The notes under the pieces: generated by a model | Databases searched by the model: none | What the model saw: the letters and a program-made list of their open reading frames with translations, nothing else | Told to the model about the DNA's origin: nothing | Source: Ancylobacter dichloromethanicus | Lineage (GTDB): Bacteria; Pseudomonadota; Alphaproteobacteria; Rhizobiales; Xanthobacteraceae | Direction of reading: 5' to 3' | DNA length: 64,000 nt | Assembly: GCF_018390645.1 (NCBI RefSeq) | Contig: NZ_JAHBGC010000029.1 | Coordinates: 62,001 to 126,000, forward strand | In this document: piece after piece, positions 30,613-42,146 of the stretch | Position numbering within the stretch: position 1 is the first letter of the stretch | Layout: every line of letters begins with the position of its first letter | Position numbers and translations under genes: made by a program

Positions 30613-32469
30613 ATGAACCACCATCCAACTTCCTTCGACGTCGTCGTCATCGGCGGCGGTCATGCCGGCACCGAGGCCGCCGCCGCCGCCGCGCGGCTTG
30701 GCGCGCGCACCGCGCTGGTGACTCACAGCCACGCCACCATCGGCACCATGTCGTGCAATCCGGCGATAGGTGGCCTCGGCAAGGGACACCTCGTTCGGGA
30801 GATCGACGCGCTGGACGGGCTGATGGGCCGCGTCGCCGACCAGGGTGGCATCCAGTTTCGCGTGCTCAACCGGCGCAAGGGTCCGGCGGTGCGCGGACCG
30901 CGGGCGCAGGCCGACCGCAAGCTTTACGCCCGAGCGGTGCGGCAGGCGATCGATTCGCAGCCGAACCTATTCGTGGTCGAAGGCGAGGCGGACCATCTCG
31001 TCATCACCGATGGCCGCGTGGCCGGGCTCGTGCTCGCCGATGGGCGGACGCTGCGGGCCGGCGCCGTCGTCGTCACCACCGGCACTTTTCTGAACGGTCT
31101 GATCCATATTGGCGACCAGCAGATTCCGGCGGGACGCATGGGCGAGGCACCGGCGCGCGGCCTGTCGGGTTCTCTGGCGGCGCTGGGTCTGGCCCTGGGC
31201 CGGCTCAAGACCGGCACGCCGCCGCGCCTCGACGGCCGCACCATCGACTGGGCGGGACTGGAGATGCAGGACGGCGATTCGCCCCCGGAGCCATTTTCGA
31301 CCCTGACCGGGGTCATCACCAACCCGCAGGTCAAGTGCGGCATCACCCGCACCACGCCGGAAACCCACGCCGTGATCCGCGCCAACATCGCGCGCTCGGC
31401 CATGTATTCCGGCAATATCCATAGCGTCGGTCCGCGCTATTGCCCGTCCATCGAGGACAAGATTGTCCGCTTCGGCGAGCGGGAGGGGCACCAGATATTC
31501 CTGGAGCCGGAGGGGCTCGACGACCCGACGGTCTATCCCAATGGCATCTCCACTTCGCTGCCGGAGGACGTCCAGCGCGCCTTGCTGGCCACCATCCCCG
31601 GGCTTGAGCGGGTGGCCCTGCTGCGACCGGGCTACGCGATCGAATATGACCATGTCGATCCGCGCGAGCTGGAGCCGACGCTTGAGGTGCGCAAGGCGCG
31701 GGGCCTTTTCCTCGCCGGTCAGATCAATGGCACGACCGGCTATGAGGAGGCGGCCGCGCAAGGGCTGGTCGCCGGCCTCAATGCCGCGCGCCGCGCCGGC
31801 GGACAGGACGGCGCGACCTTCGACCGCGCGCGGGCCTATATCGGGGTGATGATCGACGACCTGGTCACCCGAGGGGTGAGCGAGCCCTACCGGATGTTCA
31901 CCTCGCGGGCGGAGTATCGGCTGTCGCTGCGGGCGGACAACGCCGACCAGCGCCTCACCGAGGCCGGCGACGCGCTCGGGCTGGTCGGCGCGGAGCGGCG
32001 CGGCCGGTTCGGACACAAGCGTGTGGCGCTGGAGCGGGTGGCGGCCTGGAGCCGGTCGGTCTCGCTCACCCCGGGTGAGGGGGACCGCCATGGCCTGACG
32101 TTGAACCGGGACGGACAGCGGCGCACGGCATTCGACCTGCTGTCCTACCCTCATGTCGGCTGGGCGGATGTCTGCCGCATCTGGCCCGAGGCCTCGGCCG
32201 AGGACACGGGCATTGGCGAGCAGGTGGAGATCGACGCCAAATACGCCGTCTACCTGCATCGCCAGGAAGCGGATATCGCCTCGTTCCGGCGCGACGAGGC
32301 GGCCGAACTTGCCGAGATGGACTATCGCGCGCTGGCGGGCCTCTCCAACGAGATCAAGGCCAAGCTGGAATCGATTCGGCCCCGTACCATTGGCCAAGCC
32401 GGCCGCATCGACGGCATGACGCCGGCAGCGCTGGCCCTGCTGGCGGCGCATGGCCGGCGTGCGAACTGA
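30613..32469 (+). CDS. mnmG: tRNA uridine-5-carboxymethylaminomethyl modification enzyme MnmG
   Basis: FAD-dependent partner of MnmE in modifying U34 of tRNA. 618 residues: FAD-binding [13 protein letters not shown] at 11-23, then [25 protein letters not shown], the two conserved cysteine regions (including QVKCGITRT), [17 protein letters not shown] and a helical C-terminal domain. The ATG at 30613 gives the family's usual N-terminus. Confidence 0.97.
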   Translation: MNHHPTSFDVVVIGGGHAGTEAAAAAARLGARTALVTHSHATIGTMSCNPAIGGLGKGHLVREIDALDGLMGRVADQGGIQFRVLNRRKGPAVRGPRAQADRKLYARAVRQAIDSQPNLFVVEGEADHLVITDGRVAGLVLADGRTLRAGAVVVTTGTFLNGLIHIGDQQIPAGRMGEAPARGLSGSLAALGLALGRLKTGTPPRLDGRTIDWAGLEMQDGDSPPEPFSTLTGVITNPQVKCGITRTTPETHAVIRANIARSAMYSGNIHSVGPRYCPSIEDKIVRFGEREGHQIFLEPEGLDDPTVYPNGISTSLPEDVQRALLATIPGLERVALLRPGYAIEYDHVDPRELEPTLEVRKARGLFLAGQINGTTGYEEAAAQGLVAGLNAARRAGGQDGATFDRARAYIGVMIDDLVTRGVSEPYRMFTSRAEYRLSLRADNADQRLTEAGDALGLVGAERRGRFGHKRVALERVAAWSRSVSLTPGEGDRHGLTLNRDGQRRTAFDLLSYPHVGWADVCRIWPEASAEDTGIGEQVEIDAKYAVYLHRQEADIASFRRDEAAELAEMDYRALAGLSNEIKAKLESIRPRTIGQAGRIDGMTPAALALLAAHGRRAN

Positions 32470-32516
32470 CGCGCGGGTCCCGGCGCTGCGGCGCCCGTGC
32501 CGCGCTATAATGGCTC

Positions 32517-33201
32517 ATGTCCCACGCTGATTCGCCTGACCGCGTCCGCGCCCTGAGCCTCACCCCTGTTTCACGTGAAACAGAGGGGCGGCTCGATATC
32601 ATCGTCGCATTGCTGGAAAAGTGGCAGCGCACCATCAACCTTGTGGCGCCGGCCACGCTGCCGCAGGTGTGGACCCGGCACGTCGCCGATTCGCTTCAGC
32701 TCCTGCCGCTGGCCGGCGCGGCGCGGCGCTGGGTCGATCTCGGCTCGGGCGGGGGCTTTCCCGGCCTGGTCGTGGCCGCCGCATTGGCGGAGCGAGGGGA
32801 CGCCGACGTGACCCTGGTGGAGAGCGACAGCCGCAAGGCGGCGTTCCTGCGCGAGGCGGCACGACTGGCGGATCTGCCGGTCACGGTGCTGCCGGCGCGA
32901 ATCGAGCAGGTTTCCGGCGCGATCGCCGCCGGCGTCGAGGTGGTTTCGGCCCGGGCGCTTGCACCATTGCCCAGGCTGCTTGAGCTGGCCGTTCCCTTCC
33001 TTGCAGCGGGGGCGACGGGGCTGTTCCTGAAGGGACAAGATGTTGATAACGAATTGACCCAGGCATCTAAATCTTGGAGAATCGATGCTGAGATCAAGGC
33101 CAGCCTGACGGATGGCGGCGGCCATGTCCTGATCGTTCGGGCGGCCGAGAGGCTGGGGGCCGCATCCTCGGGCGGCAGGGAATTTTCGCAGGGTGGACAT
33201 C

Positions 33202-33212
<11 letters not shown>
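32517..33212 (+). CDS. rsmG: 16S rRNA (guanine-N7) methyltransferase RsmG (GidB)
   Basis: Methylates G527 (E. coli numbering) of 16S rRNA using SAM. 231 residues with the SAM-binding DLGSGGGFPG at 74-83 and NLVAPATLPQVWTRHVADSLQL just before it. Codons 17-22 (…VSRET…) are formed by a perfect parS palindrome, a feature common in alphaproteobacterial rsmG. The 3' end overlaps the start of parA. Confidence 0.95.
32567..32582. other. parS: Perfect parS site inside rsmG
   Basis: TGTTTCACGTGAAACA is the full 16-bp parS consensus with no mismatch. It lies within rsmG, 620 bases upstream of parA. Confidence 0.95.
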
Positions 33213-34065
<853 letters not shown>

Positions 34066-34076
34066 GGGAGGGGGCG

Positions 34077-34988
34077 ATGGCGATGGCGGAAGACGGCGGG
34101 CGCTCGCGGCTCGGGCGCGGGCTTGCGGCGCTGATCGGCGATATGGGCGACGACAGCGGTGCCGCCAATGACCGTGGCCGCATCGGCGGCGGCGCGCGCA
34201 AGGTGCCGCTGGCCTTCCTGCGGCCCAATCCGCGCAACCCGCGGCGGTCCTTCGCCGAAGGCGATCTGGAGGATCTGGCCGCTTCCATCCATGAGCGCGG
34301 CATCATCCAGCCGATCGTGGTGCGCCAGCAGGGCGGCGAGCGCGATTCCTACGAGATCGTCGCCGGCGAGCGCCGCTGGCGTGCCGCCCAGCGGGCCGGC
34401 ATTCACGAGGTGCCGGTGGTCGTCGTCGAGGTCGACGACCGCGAGGCGCTGGAAATCGCCATCATCGAGAACGTCCAGCGGGCCGATCTGAATCCGCTGG
34501 AGGAGGCGGCCGGCTATCAGTCGTTGGCGGAGCAGTTCGGCTATTCGCAGAACGACCTGGCCCGGGTCATCGGCAAGAGCCGCAGCCATGTCGCCAATAC
34601 GATGCGGCTGCTGCGCCTGCCGGAGACGGTGAAGCAGTTCCTCGCCGACGGCCGGCTCTCCGCCGGCCATGCGCGCGCGCTGCTGACACAGGACGATCCC
34701 GAGGCGCTGGCCCAGGCCATCGTCGCCCAAGGCATGAATGTGCGCGCCATCGAGGCGCTGGCGCAGGAGCTCAACGTCGCCAAGGCTGAGGCTGCCGGCA
34801 AGCCGCCGAAGAAGGCCAAGACGCACCCCGCGCTCGACGCCGACACGGCGGCGCTGCAGCGCCGGCTGTCGGACGAGCTGGGGTTGAACGTGACGCTGAA
34901 GCATGACGGTGAGGCGGGCGAGATCCGCATCCGCTATTCCTCGCTCGACCAGCTCGACGAGGTCTGCCGGCGTCTCGCCGGCTCCTGA
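34077..34988 (+). CDS. parB: Chromosome partitioning protein ParB (CTPase, parS-binding)
   Basis: Binds parS and spreads as a CTP-dependent DNA clamp. 303 residues: N-terminal LGRGLAALIGD box that contacts ParA (residues 12-22), CTP-binding GERRWRAAQRAG at 97-108 and ENVQRADLNPLEEA, then the HTH domain (YSQNDLARVIGKSRSHVANTMRLL) and a C-terminal dimer domain. GGGGAGGGGG precedes the ATG at 34077; an ATG two codons later is possible. Confidence 0.97.
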   Translation: MAMAEDGGRSRLGRGLAALIGDMGDDSGAANDRGRIGGGARKVPLAFLRPNPRNPRRSFAEGDLEDLAASIHERGIIQPIVVRQQGGERDSYEIVAGERRWRAAQRAGIHEVPVVVVEVDDREALEIAIIENVQRADLNPLEEAAGYQSLAEQFGYSQNDLARVIGKSRSHVANTMRLLRLPETVKQFLADGRLSAGHARALLTQDDPEALAQAIVAQGMNVRAIEALAQELNVAKAEAAGKPPKKAKTHPALDADTAALQRRLSDELGLNVTLKHDGEAGEIRIRYSSLDQLDEVCRRLAGS

Positions 34989-35007
34989 GGCGGGCTCCTC
35001 GGTAAGG

Positions 35008-36036
35008 TCAGCCGCCGCGTCGGGCCTGTCCGGCGACCTGCAGCAGGGCGCGCTCGGCAATGGCGGGGCCCAGCGTCGCGTTGCGCCTTGCGGCCAGCAG
35101 CGCATCGTCGAGGGCGAACAGGGCAGTTTCCAGCCGCGCCACTGACCAGTTGCGAAGAGCCTTCTCGATCAGCGGCTTGCGCCGGAAATGGATAGCCGGC
35201 CGCGCGCCCTCCACTGCTCGCTCGACACTGCCCCCGGCTTCCACGCCGAGCCGCATCTGGTGCAGCGTCTGGGCGGTGCGGCACACGGCGCTCAGCACGA
35301 TGTCCGCCCGCATGCCCTCGCCCGTCGCCTTGGCGAAGGCGACCGCCATCTCCGCCGGCTGGCCGGCGAAGGTGGCGTCGGCGATCTCGTCGAGCGCCAG
35401 CCCGGAGGCGTCGCCGACAATGGCGCGCACATGCGCGCCGGTGATGCGCGGTTCGCCGGCAGCATAGAGCAGCAGCTTGGCGATCTCGCCGCGCGAGGCC
35501 ATGCGGTCGCCGCCAAGCAGGTCGGCCAGTTCGGCGCGGGCGTCGCGGTCGATGGCGATGCCCGCCTCCGCGGTCATGGTGTCGATGAGGCGGGCGATGT
35601 CGCGCTCGGTGTCGGCGTAGCAGGCGATGGCCAGGGCGTGCGGCGAAGATTCGCACAGCGCGCGCAGGCCGACGCCACGCTTGAGGTCGCCGGCCTCGAT
35701 GACGATGATGGCCTGCGCGGGGGGCGCGGCCAGCAGCGCCTCGACCGCCGGCATCACATTGCGCGCGCCCACCCGCAGCGAGACGACGCGGCGGCCGCCG
35801 AACAGCGCGACCGTGCCGGCTTCGTCGATGAGCCGGCCCGGATCGCCGGAAATCTCGTCGCCGTCGAGCCGGACGAGGCCGAACGGATCGTCCGATCCCT
35901 CCGCCGCGCGGGCGAGATAGGCGCGGGCGCGCTCGCGGACCAGCCCGCTATCCGGGCCGAACAGCAGCAGCACGGGGCGCAGGGGATCGAGGCGGCTCAG
36001 CGTCGCCTCGACGTCGCCGGGCCGGACCGCAACCAT
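35008..36036 (-). CDS. holA: DNA polymerase III delta subunit
   Basis: Clamp-loader subunit that opens the sliding clamp. 342 residues with LFGPDSGLVRERARAYLARA near the N-terminus, a degenerate AAA+ fold, and the C-terminal RRKPLIEKALRNWSVARLETALFALDDALLAAR helical collar. It is part of leuS-lptE-holA on the minus strand, the usual order in alphaproteobacteria, and lies 9 bases after lptE. It converges on parB. Confidence 0.93.
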   Translation of the reverse strand: MVAVRPGDVEATLSRLDPLRPVLLLFGPDSGLVRERARAYLARAAEGSDDPFGLVRLDGDEISGDPGRLIDEAGTVALFGGRRVVSLRVGARNVMPAVEALLAAPPAQAIIVIEAGDLKRGVGLRALCESSPHALAIACYADTERDIARLIDTMTAEAGIAIDRDARAELADLLGGDRMASRGEIAKLLLYAAGEPRITGAHVRAIVGDASGLALDEIADATFAGQPAEMAVAFAKATGEGMRADIVLSAVCRTAQTLHQMRLGVEAGGSVERAVEGARPAIHFRRKPLIEKALRNWSVARLETALFALDDALLAARRNATLGPAIAERALLQVAGQARRGG

Positions 36037-36045
36037 GGGCCCGCC

Positions 36046-36582
36046 TCAGCTCTTGGGGGCGTGGGTCAGGAAATAGGAGGCGAGCTGGCTCTTGATCGTC
36101 TCGGCGGTGACGGAGGCCGCCCGGTTCTCGGCATCGCGGATCGCCCGGGCGCGGGCAAAGCGCTGATAGCCGCTGTCCAGCGAGGCGCGGCCCGTCGCCC
36201 GGCCGGTCTTCTGCGGGGTCTTGGCCCCGGCCTCGAAGAGCTGCCATTCGACATCGACGGAGACGATCTCGACCTCCGGCAGGCCGGTCAGCGGGCTGAC
36301 CACCGAGGCCTCCGAGGTCGTGCTCTTCACCTTGAGCAGCAGGGTATAGGGCGCGCCCGCGGGATTGCCGGCGCCGCCGGTGAGGGCGAAGATCAGATCG
36401 TTGCGCACCTCGTTGCCGACCCGACCGTCGGAGAAGACCACCTCGACCTGGCTCAAACTGTCCTGCAGCGAGGGCCCTTCGCCGGGCCTGGTCTCGGCAT
36501 ACATGGGCTGGAAACAGCCGGCGGCGGACAGCGCGAGCAGTCCCGCCCCGGCAAGACCGAGGAAGCGGCGGCGTGGGGGCAT
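36046..36582 (-). CDS. lptE: LPS assembly lipoprotein LptE
   Basis: Outer-membrane lipoprotein that supports LptD in inserting lipopolysaccharide. 178 residues from the ATG at 36582, chosen for its GGAGGAAC ribosome-binding site. The signal peptide has RRR at residues 4-6 and ends in a lipobox LSAAGC. The rest is low in motifs, with FQPMYAE right after the lipidated cysteine, as in other LptE proteins. It lies between leuS and holA, which supports the assignment. Confidence 0.9.
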   Translation of the reverse strand: MPPRRRFLGLAGAGLLALSAAGCFQPMYAETRPGEGPSLQDSLSQVEVVFSDGRVGNEVRNDLIFALTGGAGNPAGAPYTLLLKVKSTTSEASVVSPLTGLPEVEIVSVDVEWQLFEAGAKTPQKTGRATGRASLDSGYQRFARARAIRDAENRAASVTAETIKSQLASYFLTHAPKS

Positions 36583-36595
36583 CGGGTTCCTCCGG

Positions 36596-39220
36596 TCAGG
36601 CGACGACATTCACAATTCTCTGCGGCACCACAATGATACGCTTCGGGGCGCGCCCGTCGAGGGCCTGGGCGATGAGGTCGAGCGCGAGCACGGCCTTCTC
36701 GACCTCGGCGGGGCTGGCATCCCTGGCCACCACGATCTCGCCGCGACGCTTGCCATTGATCTGGATCGGCAGGGTCACGCTGTCCTCGGCCAGCAGGTCG
36801 GGGTCGACTGCCGGCCAAGCGGCTTCGGCGATCAATCCGGCGCGGCCCAGCACCTGCCAGCATTCTTCCGCCAGATGCGGCACCATAGGCGCCACGACGC
36901 CGACCAGGAAGGTCGCCGCCTCGCGCAACGCGAAGGCCAGATCGGGTGTCACGTCCCCCTTGCGGGCGGCGGCGAGCGCGTCGTTGAACACATTGGCGAA
37001 GGCATGCACGCGGGCGACGGCGACATTGAAGCGCAGCCGCTCGACATCCTCCGCGACCTGCGCCGCCAGCTTGTGCGCAGACCGCCGCAGGGCCAACGAT
37101 TCGGCTCCGAAATCAACCGGGCGGTCGATTTCGTCCGGCGCCAGCACCACGGCGTCGCCGACCAGGCGCCAGATGCGCTGGACGAAGCGCCAGGCGCCTT
37201 CGATGCCGGCGCTGGTCCACTCGCTGTCGCGCTCGGGCGGAGTGTCGGCGAGCATGAACCAGCGCGCGCAGTCGACGCCATAGGTGTCGGCGACGATCTC
37301 CGGCGGCACCACGTTCTTCTTCGACTTCGACATCTTCTCCGGCAGGCCGATGGTGACGGGCTCGCCCGTTCCTACCTTCACCGGCCGGCCCTCGCCGTCG
37401 CGCTCGACTTCCTCGGGGAACAGCCAGCGGCCTTCCGTGTCCTTGTAGGTCTCGTGGACGATCATCCCCTGCGTGAACAGCCCGGCAAAGGGCTCCTTCA
37501 GCGACACGCGGCCGAGCTTGTTCAGCGTGCGGATGAAGAAGCGGGAATAGAGCAGGTGCAGGATCGCGTGCTCGACGCCGCCGATATACTGGTCGACCGG
37601 CAGCCACTGGTCGGCGGCCTGCTTCTGCAACGGGTCGCTGCCTGGCTCGGAGGCGAAGCGGGCGAAGTACCAGGACGAATCCACGAAGGTGTCCATGGTG
37701 TCGGTCTCGCGCCGGGCGCCCGCCCCGCATTGCGGGCAGTTCACATGCTTCCAGCTCGGGTGGCGGTCCAGCGGGTTGCCCGGCTGGTCGAAGCTCACAT
37801 CGTCCGGCAGCCGCACGGGGAGCTGGTCCTCGGGAACCGGGACCGGGCCGCAGGTGTCGCAATGGATGATCGGGATCGGGCAGCCCCAGTAGCGCTGGCG
37901 CGAGATGCCCCAGTCGCGCAGCCGGTAGTTCACCGCCCGCTCGCCGACCGGCGCGTTGCCGAGAATCTGGTTCTCCAGCGCCAGCGCCACCTTCTCCTTC
38001 GCCGCCGGGACGGTGAGGCCGTCGAGCAGGCGGGAGTTGAACAGCGTGCCCTCGCCCTCATAGGGGCCGTCGGCCACCGAGAAGCTGGCGGGGTCGACAT
38101 CGGGAGGCAGCACCACGGGGGTGATGGGCAGGTCGTATTTGGTGGCGAAGTCGAAATCGCGTTGGTCATGCGCCGGGCAGCCGAAAATGGCGCCGGTGCC
38201 GTATTCCATCAGCACGAAATTGGCCACATAGACCGGCAGGTCCGGCCCGTCCAGCGGGTGGCGGACCTTGAGGCCGGTGTCGTAGCCCATCTTTTCCTGG
38301 GTCTCGATCTCGGCGGTGGAAGTGCCGCCGCGCCGGCATTCCTCGACAAAGGTCGCCAGCGCCGGATTCGTCGCCGCGAGCTGCTCGGTCAGCGGATGGC
38401 TGGGCGAGAGGGCGAGGAAGGAGGCGCCGAACAGCGTGTCTGGCCGGGTGGTGTAGACCTTGATCTCGGCCGGCAGCGCTTCGGGCAGGCCCTCGGCCGG
38501 GGTATGGTCGAGCACGAAGCGCACATGCAGCCCTTCGGAACGGCCGATCCAGTTGCGCTGCATCAGCCGCACTTTGTCGGGCCAGCGCTCCAGCGTGTCG
38601 AGGCCGGCCAGCAGTTCCTCGGAGGCGTCGGAGATGCGGAAGAACCACTGCGCCAGCTTGCGCCGTTCCACCAGTGCGCCGGAGCGCCAGCCGCGCCCGT
38701 CGATCACCTGCTCATTGGCGAGCACGGTGTTGTCGACCGGGTCCCAATTGACCTCGCTCTCGCGCCGATAGGCGAAGCCGCCCTTGAGGAATTCGAGGAA
38801 GATGCGCTGCTGCTCGCCATAATAGGAGGGATCGCAGGTGGCGATCTCGCGCGACCAGTCGAGCGACAGGCCGAGCAGCTTGAGCTGCTCGCGCATGGTG
38901 GCGATGTTCTCGTAGGTCCACTTGCCGGGATGGGTCCTGCGCTCGATGGCGGCGTTTTCCGCCGGCAGGCCGAACGCGTCCCAGCCCATCGGGTGCAGGA
39001 CGTTGAAGCCCTTCATGCGCTTGAAGCGCGCCACCACGTCGCCCATCACGTAATTGCGGCCATGGCCGATATGGATGCGCCCGGACGGGTAGGGGAACAT
39101 CTCGAGCACATAGTATTTGGGACGCGGATCGTCGTTGCGGGTGCGGTATATGCCGCGTTCGTCCCAGATTTTCTGCCAGCGGGGCTCGGCCTCGCGGGCG
39201 TTGTAGCGCTCGGTGCTCAT
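36596..39220 (-). CDS. leuS: Leucyl-tRNA synthetase
   Basis: Charges tRNA-Leu. 874 residues: class I HIGH motif at 50-53, KMSKS near residue 628 (EKMSKSKKN), the editing domain in between with the [12 protein letters not shown] threonine-rich region, and a C-terminal LINGKRR-like [10 protein letters not shown] block. The ATG at 39220 gives the standard [15 protein letters not shown] start. It heads leuS-lptE-holA. A very long antisense open frame across it is discussed under rejected items. Confidence 0.98.
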   Translation of the reverse strand: MSTERYNAREAEPRWQKIWDERGIYRTRNDDPRPKYYVLEMFPYPSGRIHIGHGRNYVMGDVVARFKRMKGFNVLHPMGWDAFGLPAENAAIERRTHPGKWTYENIATMREQLKLLGLSLDWSREIATCDPSYYGEQQRIFLEFLKGGFAYRRESEVNWDPVDNTVLANEQVIDGRGWRSGALVERRKLAQWFFRISDASEELLAGLDTLERWPDKVRLMQRNWIGRSEGLHVRFVLDHTPAEGLPEALPAEIKVYTTRPDTLFGASFLALSPSHPLTEQLAATNPALATFVEECRRGGTSTAEIETQEKMGYDTGLKVRHPLDGPDLPVYVANFVLMEYGTGAIFGCPAHDQRDFDFATKYDLPITPVVLPPDVDPASFSVADGPYEGEGTLFNSRLLDGLTVPAAKEKVALALENQILGNAPVGERAVNYRLRDWGISRQRYWGCPIPIIHCDTCGPVPVPEDQLPVRLPDDVSFDQPGNPLDRHPSWKHVNCPQCGAGARRETDTMDTFVDSSWYFARFASEPGSDPLQKQAADQWLPVDQYIGGVEHAILHLLYSRFFIRTLNKLGRVSLKEPFAGLFTQGMIVHETYKDTEGRWLFPEEVERDGEGRPVKVGTGEPVTIGLPEKMSKSKKNVVPPEIVADTYGVDCARWFMLADTPPERDSEWTSAGIEGAWRFVQRIWRLVGDAVVLAPDEIDRPVDFGAESLALRRSAHKLAAQVAEDVERLRFNVAVARVHAFANVFNDALAAARKGDVTPDLAFALREAATFLVGVVAPMVPHLAEECWQVLGRAGLIAEAAWPAVDPDLLAEDSVTLPIQINGKRRGEIVVARDASPAEVEKAVLALDLIAQALDGRAPKRIIVVPQRIVNVVA

Positions 39221-39420
39221 GGACAGCTTCTTGGATCGGCGGACGTTCGAAAGGGAGGCCGCAAAGGTTCACGTAATGGCGCCGGACTAGGCACCAAGTC
39301 GCGTTCCCGGTCAACCTTTCGCTGCGCTGCGGCGGGTGGCGGCGTTTTTCAGGCGCGGCATCGTTTCCGCGCGGCCGCGATTGGCGTATCTGGTCGGCGG
39401 GATCAGGAGGAGCGGGGACG

Positions 39421-40104
39421 ATGGAGCGGGATCGGGCCGAAAATGTGACTACGCGCCTGGCGCAGGTGCGCGAGCGGATCGCCCAGGCGTGCCGCGATGC
39501 CGATCGCGACCCGGCCTCGGTCCGGTTGATCGCGGTCTCCAAGACGTTCGGGCCGGAGGAGATCGCCCCCGCCATCGCCGCCGGGCAGCGCCTGTTCGGC
39601 GAGAACCGGGTGCAGGAATCGAAAGCCAAATGGCCGTCGCTGCGCGCGACCCATCCCGCTCTTGAACTCCATCTGATCGGCCCGCTGCAGTCCAACAAGG
39701 TGCGCGAGGCGCTGACCCTGTTCGACGTGATCCACACGCTGGACCGCCCCTCGCTGGCGCTGGCGCTGGCCAGGGAGCTGCGACGGGCGGATTCCGGTCC
39801 ACCGCCGCGCCTGCTGGTGCAGGTCAATACCGGCGAGGAACCGCAGAAGGCCGGTGTCGCCCCGCACGAGGTCGACGGGTTTCTCGCCGAATGCCGCGAC
39901 ACCCACGGGCTGGCGATCGAGGGGCTGATGTGCATCCCCCCGGCCGACGAGCCGGCCGCGCCGCATTTTGCCCTGCTCGCCAAGATCGCCCGGCGCAATG
40001 GGCTGGAGACGCTCTCCATGGGAATGAGCGGCGACTATGAGGCCGCCATCGCGCTCGGGGCGACGTATGTGCGCGTCGGCAGCGCCATTTTCGGCGGCCG
40101 GTAG
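39421..40104 (+). CDS. YggS/PLPBP-family pyridoxal phosphate-binding protein
   Basis: Homeostasis protein for pyridoxal 5'-phosphate without known enzyme activity. 227 residues; the PLP lysine is K41 in LIAVSKTFG, followed by FGENRVQES, HLIGPLQSNK, QVNTGEEPQKAG and the phosphate-binding SMGMSGDYEAAIALGATYVRVGSAIFG. The ATG at 39421 has a strong AGGAGGAGC upstream. It is divergent from leuS and converges on the LysR gene. Confidence 0.95.
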   Translation: MERDRAENVTTRLAQVRERIAQACRDADRDPASVRLIAVSKTFGPEEIAPAIAAGQRLFGENRVQESKAKWPSLRATHPALELHLIGPLQSNKVREALTLFDVIHTLDRPSLALALARELRRADSGPPPRLLVQVNTGEEPQKAGVAPHEVDGFLAECRDTHGLAIEGLMCIPPADEPAAPHFALLAKIARRNGLETLSMGMSGDYEAAIALGATYVRVGSAIFGGR

Positions 40105-40114
40105 GGCGCTGGGT

Positions 40115-40996
40115 TCAGGACGCCCCCGCGAGGTCGAGAAAGGCCTGTGCCGCCTTGGTGGAATAGCGTTCGCGGTGACGCAGCGACAGGAACTGGCGCG
40201 AGGGCAGGGGATAGTCGATCAGCGACATGGTGCCGGCGCGCAGCGCGCCTTCCACCACCCGCCGGGAAATCACCGTGACGCCGCTGCCCGCTTCCACCGC
40301 TGCCCGCACCGCCTCGTTGGAGGGATATTCCAGCACGGTGCGCAGCGCGGCGGGCGCGACGCCCGCCCCCTGGAGATAGGATTCGAAGATGGCGCGGGTG
40401 CCAGATCCGGGCTCGCGCAGCACCCACGGGCCTTCCGCCAGCTCGGCGGGCCCGGCAGGGGGGCGCCAGTGCCAGCGATGCGTCACCGGCGCCACCAGCA
40501 CCATCTCGTCGGCGGCGATCGGCGTCGCCGCCAGCACCGGCGCGTCGATGTCGCCCTCGATGAAGCCGAGATCGGCGGAACCCTCCTGCACCCGCGAGGC
40601 GACGAAATCGGTGTTGCCGATGGCGAGACTCACCGAAACGCCGGGATAGCGGCCGCGATAGCGCTCGATCAGCGGCGGCAGCCAGTAATTGGCCACCGTC
40701 TGGCTTCCCGCCAGCGCCAGTGAGCCATGGACCAGCCCGGCGAGGTCGGCCAGCACCTTCTCGGCGGCGCAGGCGCGGGCGAGCACGGCGCGCGCCTCGG
40801 GCAGGAACAGCCGTCCGGCCTCGGTGAGCACGATGCCGCGGCCGACCCGGTCGAACAGGCGGGTGGCGTGGCGCGCCTCCAGCGCGGCGATGGCGGCGCT
40901 GGTGGCCGAGGGCGTCAGGTGAATGTCCCGGGCGGCCTGCGTGACGTGCTCGCGCTCGGCCACGGCAACGAAGATACGCAGCTGTTCCAGGGTCAT
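40115..40996 (-). CDS. LysR-family regulator linked to the YeiH-type exporter
   Basis: 293 residues: N-terminal winged HTH (LEQLRIFVAVAEREHVTQAARDIHLTPSATSAAIAALE) and a type 2 periplasmic-binding effector domain with VHGSLALAGSQTVANYWLPP. It starts 19 bases after the exporter gene in the same direction, so the two are cotranscribed. LysR genes next to yeiH are common; the regulator could control the exporter, with the inverted repeats at 42113-42146 as candidate operators. The effector is unknown. Confidence 0.92.
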   Translation of the reverse strand: MTLEQLRIFVAVAEREHVTQAARDIHLTPSATSAAIAALEARHATRLFDRVGRGIVLTEAGRLFLPEARAVLARACAAEKVLADLAGLVHGSLALAGSQTVANYWLPPLIERYRGRYPGVSVSLAIGNTDFVASRVQEGSADLGFIEGDIDAPVLAATPIAADEMVLVAPVTHRWHWRPPAGPAELAEGPWVLREPGSGTRAIFESYLQGAGVAPAALRTVLEYPSNEAVRAAVEAGSGVTVISRRVVEGALRAGTMSLIDYPLPSRQFLSLRHRERYSTKAAQAFLDLAGAS

Positions 40997-41015
40997 CCGC
41001 CGTCCTCGGCCTCGC

Positions 41016-42050
41016 TCAGGTGGTCATCATTACCAGAGCGAGGCTGAACAGGGCGATGAAAGCGAAGGCGGCGAAGCCCAGGAGGAACGGCCGCACCCCC
41101 TTGGCGCGCAGCTTGGCGATGTCGGTTTCCAGCCCCATCGCCGCCAGCGCCATGGAGAGCATGAAGGTGGTGAGCAGCACCAGCGCCGCCTTCATTTCCG
41201 CCGGCAGGGTGACGAGGCTGTTCAGCCCCACCATGGCGAGGAAGCCGAGCACGAACCACGGCATGGGCGGCCGGGCGTGGCCGGCGCCATGGCCATGCCC
41301 GGCGGCACGGCGGGCGGCGACGAGGCCGAGCGCGATCACCATCGGCGCCAGCAGCATGACGCGGGAGAGCTTGGCGATGGTGCCGAACTCGCCCGCCGCC
41401 GGCCCATCCTGATAGGCGGCCGCGACCACCTGGGCGATCTCGTGGATCGAGGCGCCGGCCCACAGCCCGTAGGCGTGCGGCGAAAGGTCCAGCGCCGCCG
41501 GCAGCAGCGGGTAGAGGAACATCGCCACCGAGCCGAACACCGTGACGCAGGCCACGGCATAGGCGACGTCCTCGTCATGCGCGCGGGTCACCGTATTGGC
41601 GGCGATCACCGCCGAGGCGCCGCAGATCGAGGTGCCGGCGGCGATGAGCTGGGCGAGGCCGCGCTCGACCCCGATCAGCCGGCCGAGCCAGGTGGTGAAC
41701 AGGAAGGTGGAGACCAGGGTGAGGGCGATCACCGCCAGCCCGGTCGCGCCGACTTCGGCCACCTGCGCCGCGGTGAGCTGCAGCCCCAGCAGCACGATGG
41801 CCGCGCGCAGGATGCGCCGCATGGCGAAGGTGACGCCCGGCTTGGCCCGCGCCGGCGTGCCGATGAGGTTGTGGAAGCCGATCCCGATGATGATGGCGAG
41901 GATCATCGGGCTCAGCACGCCGACCATGGGCAACTGGCGCAGGCCGAAGCCGAGGCCGGCGATGCCTGCCGTCAGCAGCAGCCCCGGCAGGAGGGCGGTG
42001 CTGCGGGCCTTCGCCGGCCGACCGTCGGCAATGTCGTATTGTGCAACCAT
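41016..42050 (-). CDS. YeiH/UPF0324-family membrane protein, putative sulfate exporter family
   Basis: 344 residues with about ten transmembrane helices. The ATG at 42050 (AGAAGGG upstream) is preferred over a TTG at 42104. Family features are visible: [33 protein letters not shown] (the conserved C-G-A-S-A helix turn), [15 protein letters not shown], and [13 protein letters not shown] near the C-terminus. A His-rich loop (HGHGAGH) is seen. UPF0324 proteins are annotated as putative sulfate exporters in databases, with limited direct evidence. Confidence 0.92.
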   Translation of the reverse strand: MVAQYDIADGRPAKARSTALLPGLLLTAGIAGLGFGLRQLPMVGVLSPMILAIIIGIGFHNLIGTPARAKPGVTFAMRRILRAAIVLLGLQLTAAQVAEVGATGLAVIALTLVSTFLFTTWLGRLIGVERGLAQLIAAGTSICGASAVIAANTVTRAHDEDVAYAVACVTVFGSVAMFLYPLLPAALDLSPHAYGLWAGASIHEIAQVVAAAYQDGPAAGEFGTIAKLSRVMLLAPMVIALGLVAARRAAGHGHGAGHARPPMPWFVLGFLAMVGLNSLVTLPAEMKAALVLLTTFMLSMALAAMGLETDIAKLRAKGVRPFLLGFAAFAFIALFSLALVMMTT

Positions 42051-42112
42051 GAGCGTCGACCCTTCTGCGGCAATGAATTCTGATCGCAGGCGGAGATCGT
42101 TCAATCAAACGC

Positions 42113-42146
42113 ATTATATCGTACAAATAATTCGATAAAATCGAAT
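42113..42146. promoter_or_regulatory. Overlapping inverted repeats upstream of the YeiH-type gene, LysR-type operator candidate
   Basis: ATTAT-N9-ATAAT at 42113-42131 and ATTCGAT-AAA-ATCGAAT at 42130-42146 lie in an AT-rich island 63-96 bases upstream of the start. Both contain T-N11-A, the LysR binding pattern. The word ATTATATCGT recurs upstream of the racemase gene. Confidence 0.55.

Noticed and set aside
39221-39420. Possible gene or regulator site between leuS and the YggS-type gene
   Set aside because: 200 bases with only short shadow frames; nothing specific seen beyond the need for two divergent promoters.
36365-39448. 1027-codon open frame on the plus strand
   Set aside because: It is antisense to leuS in a GC-rich genome; the composition is His/Arg/Gly-rich shadow sequence without any domain.
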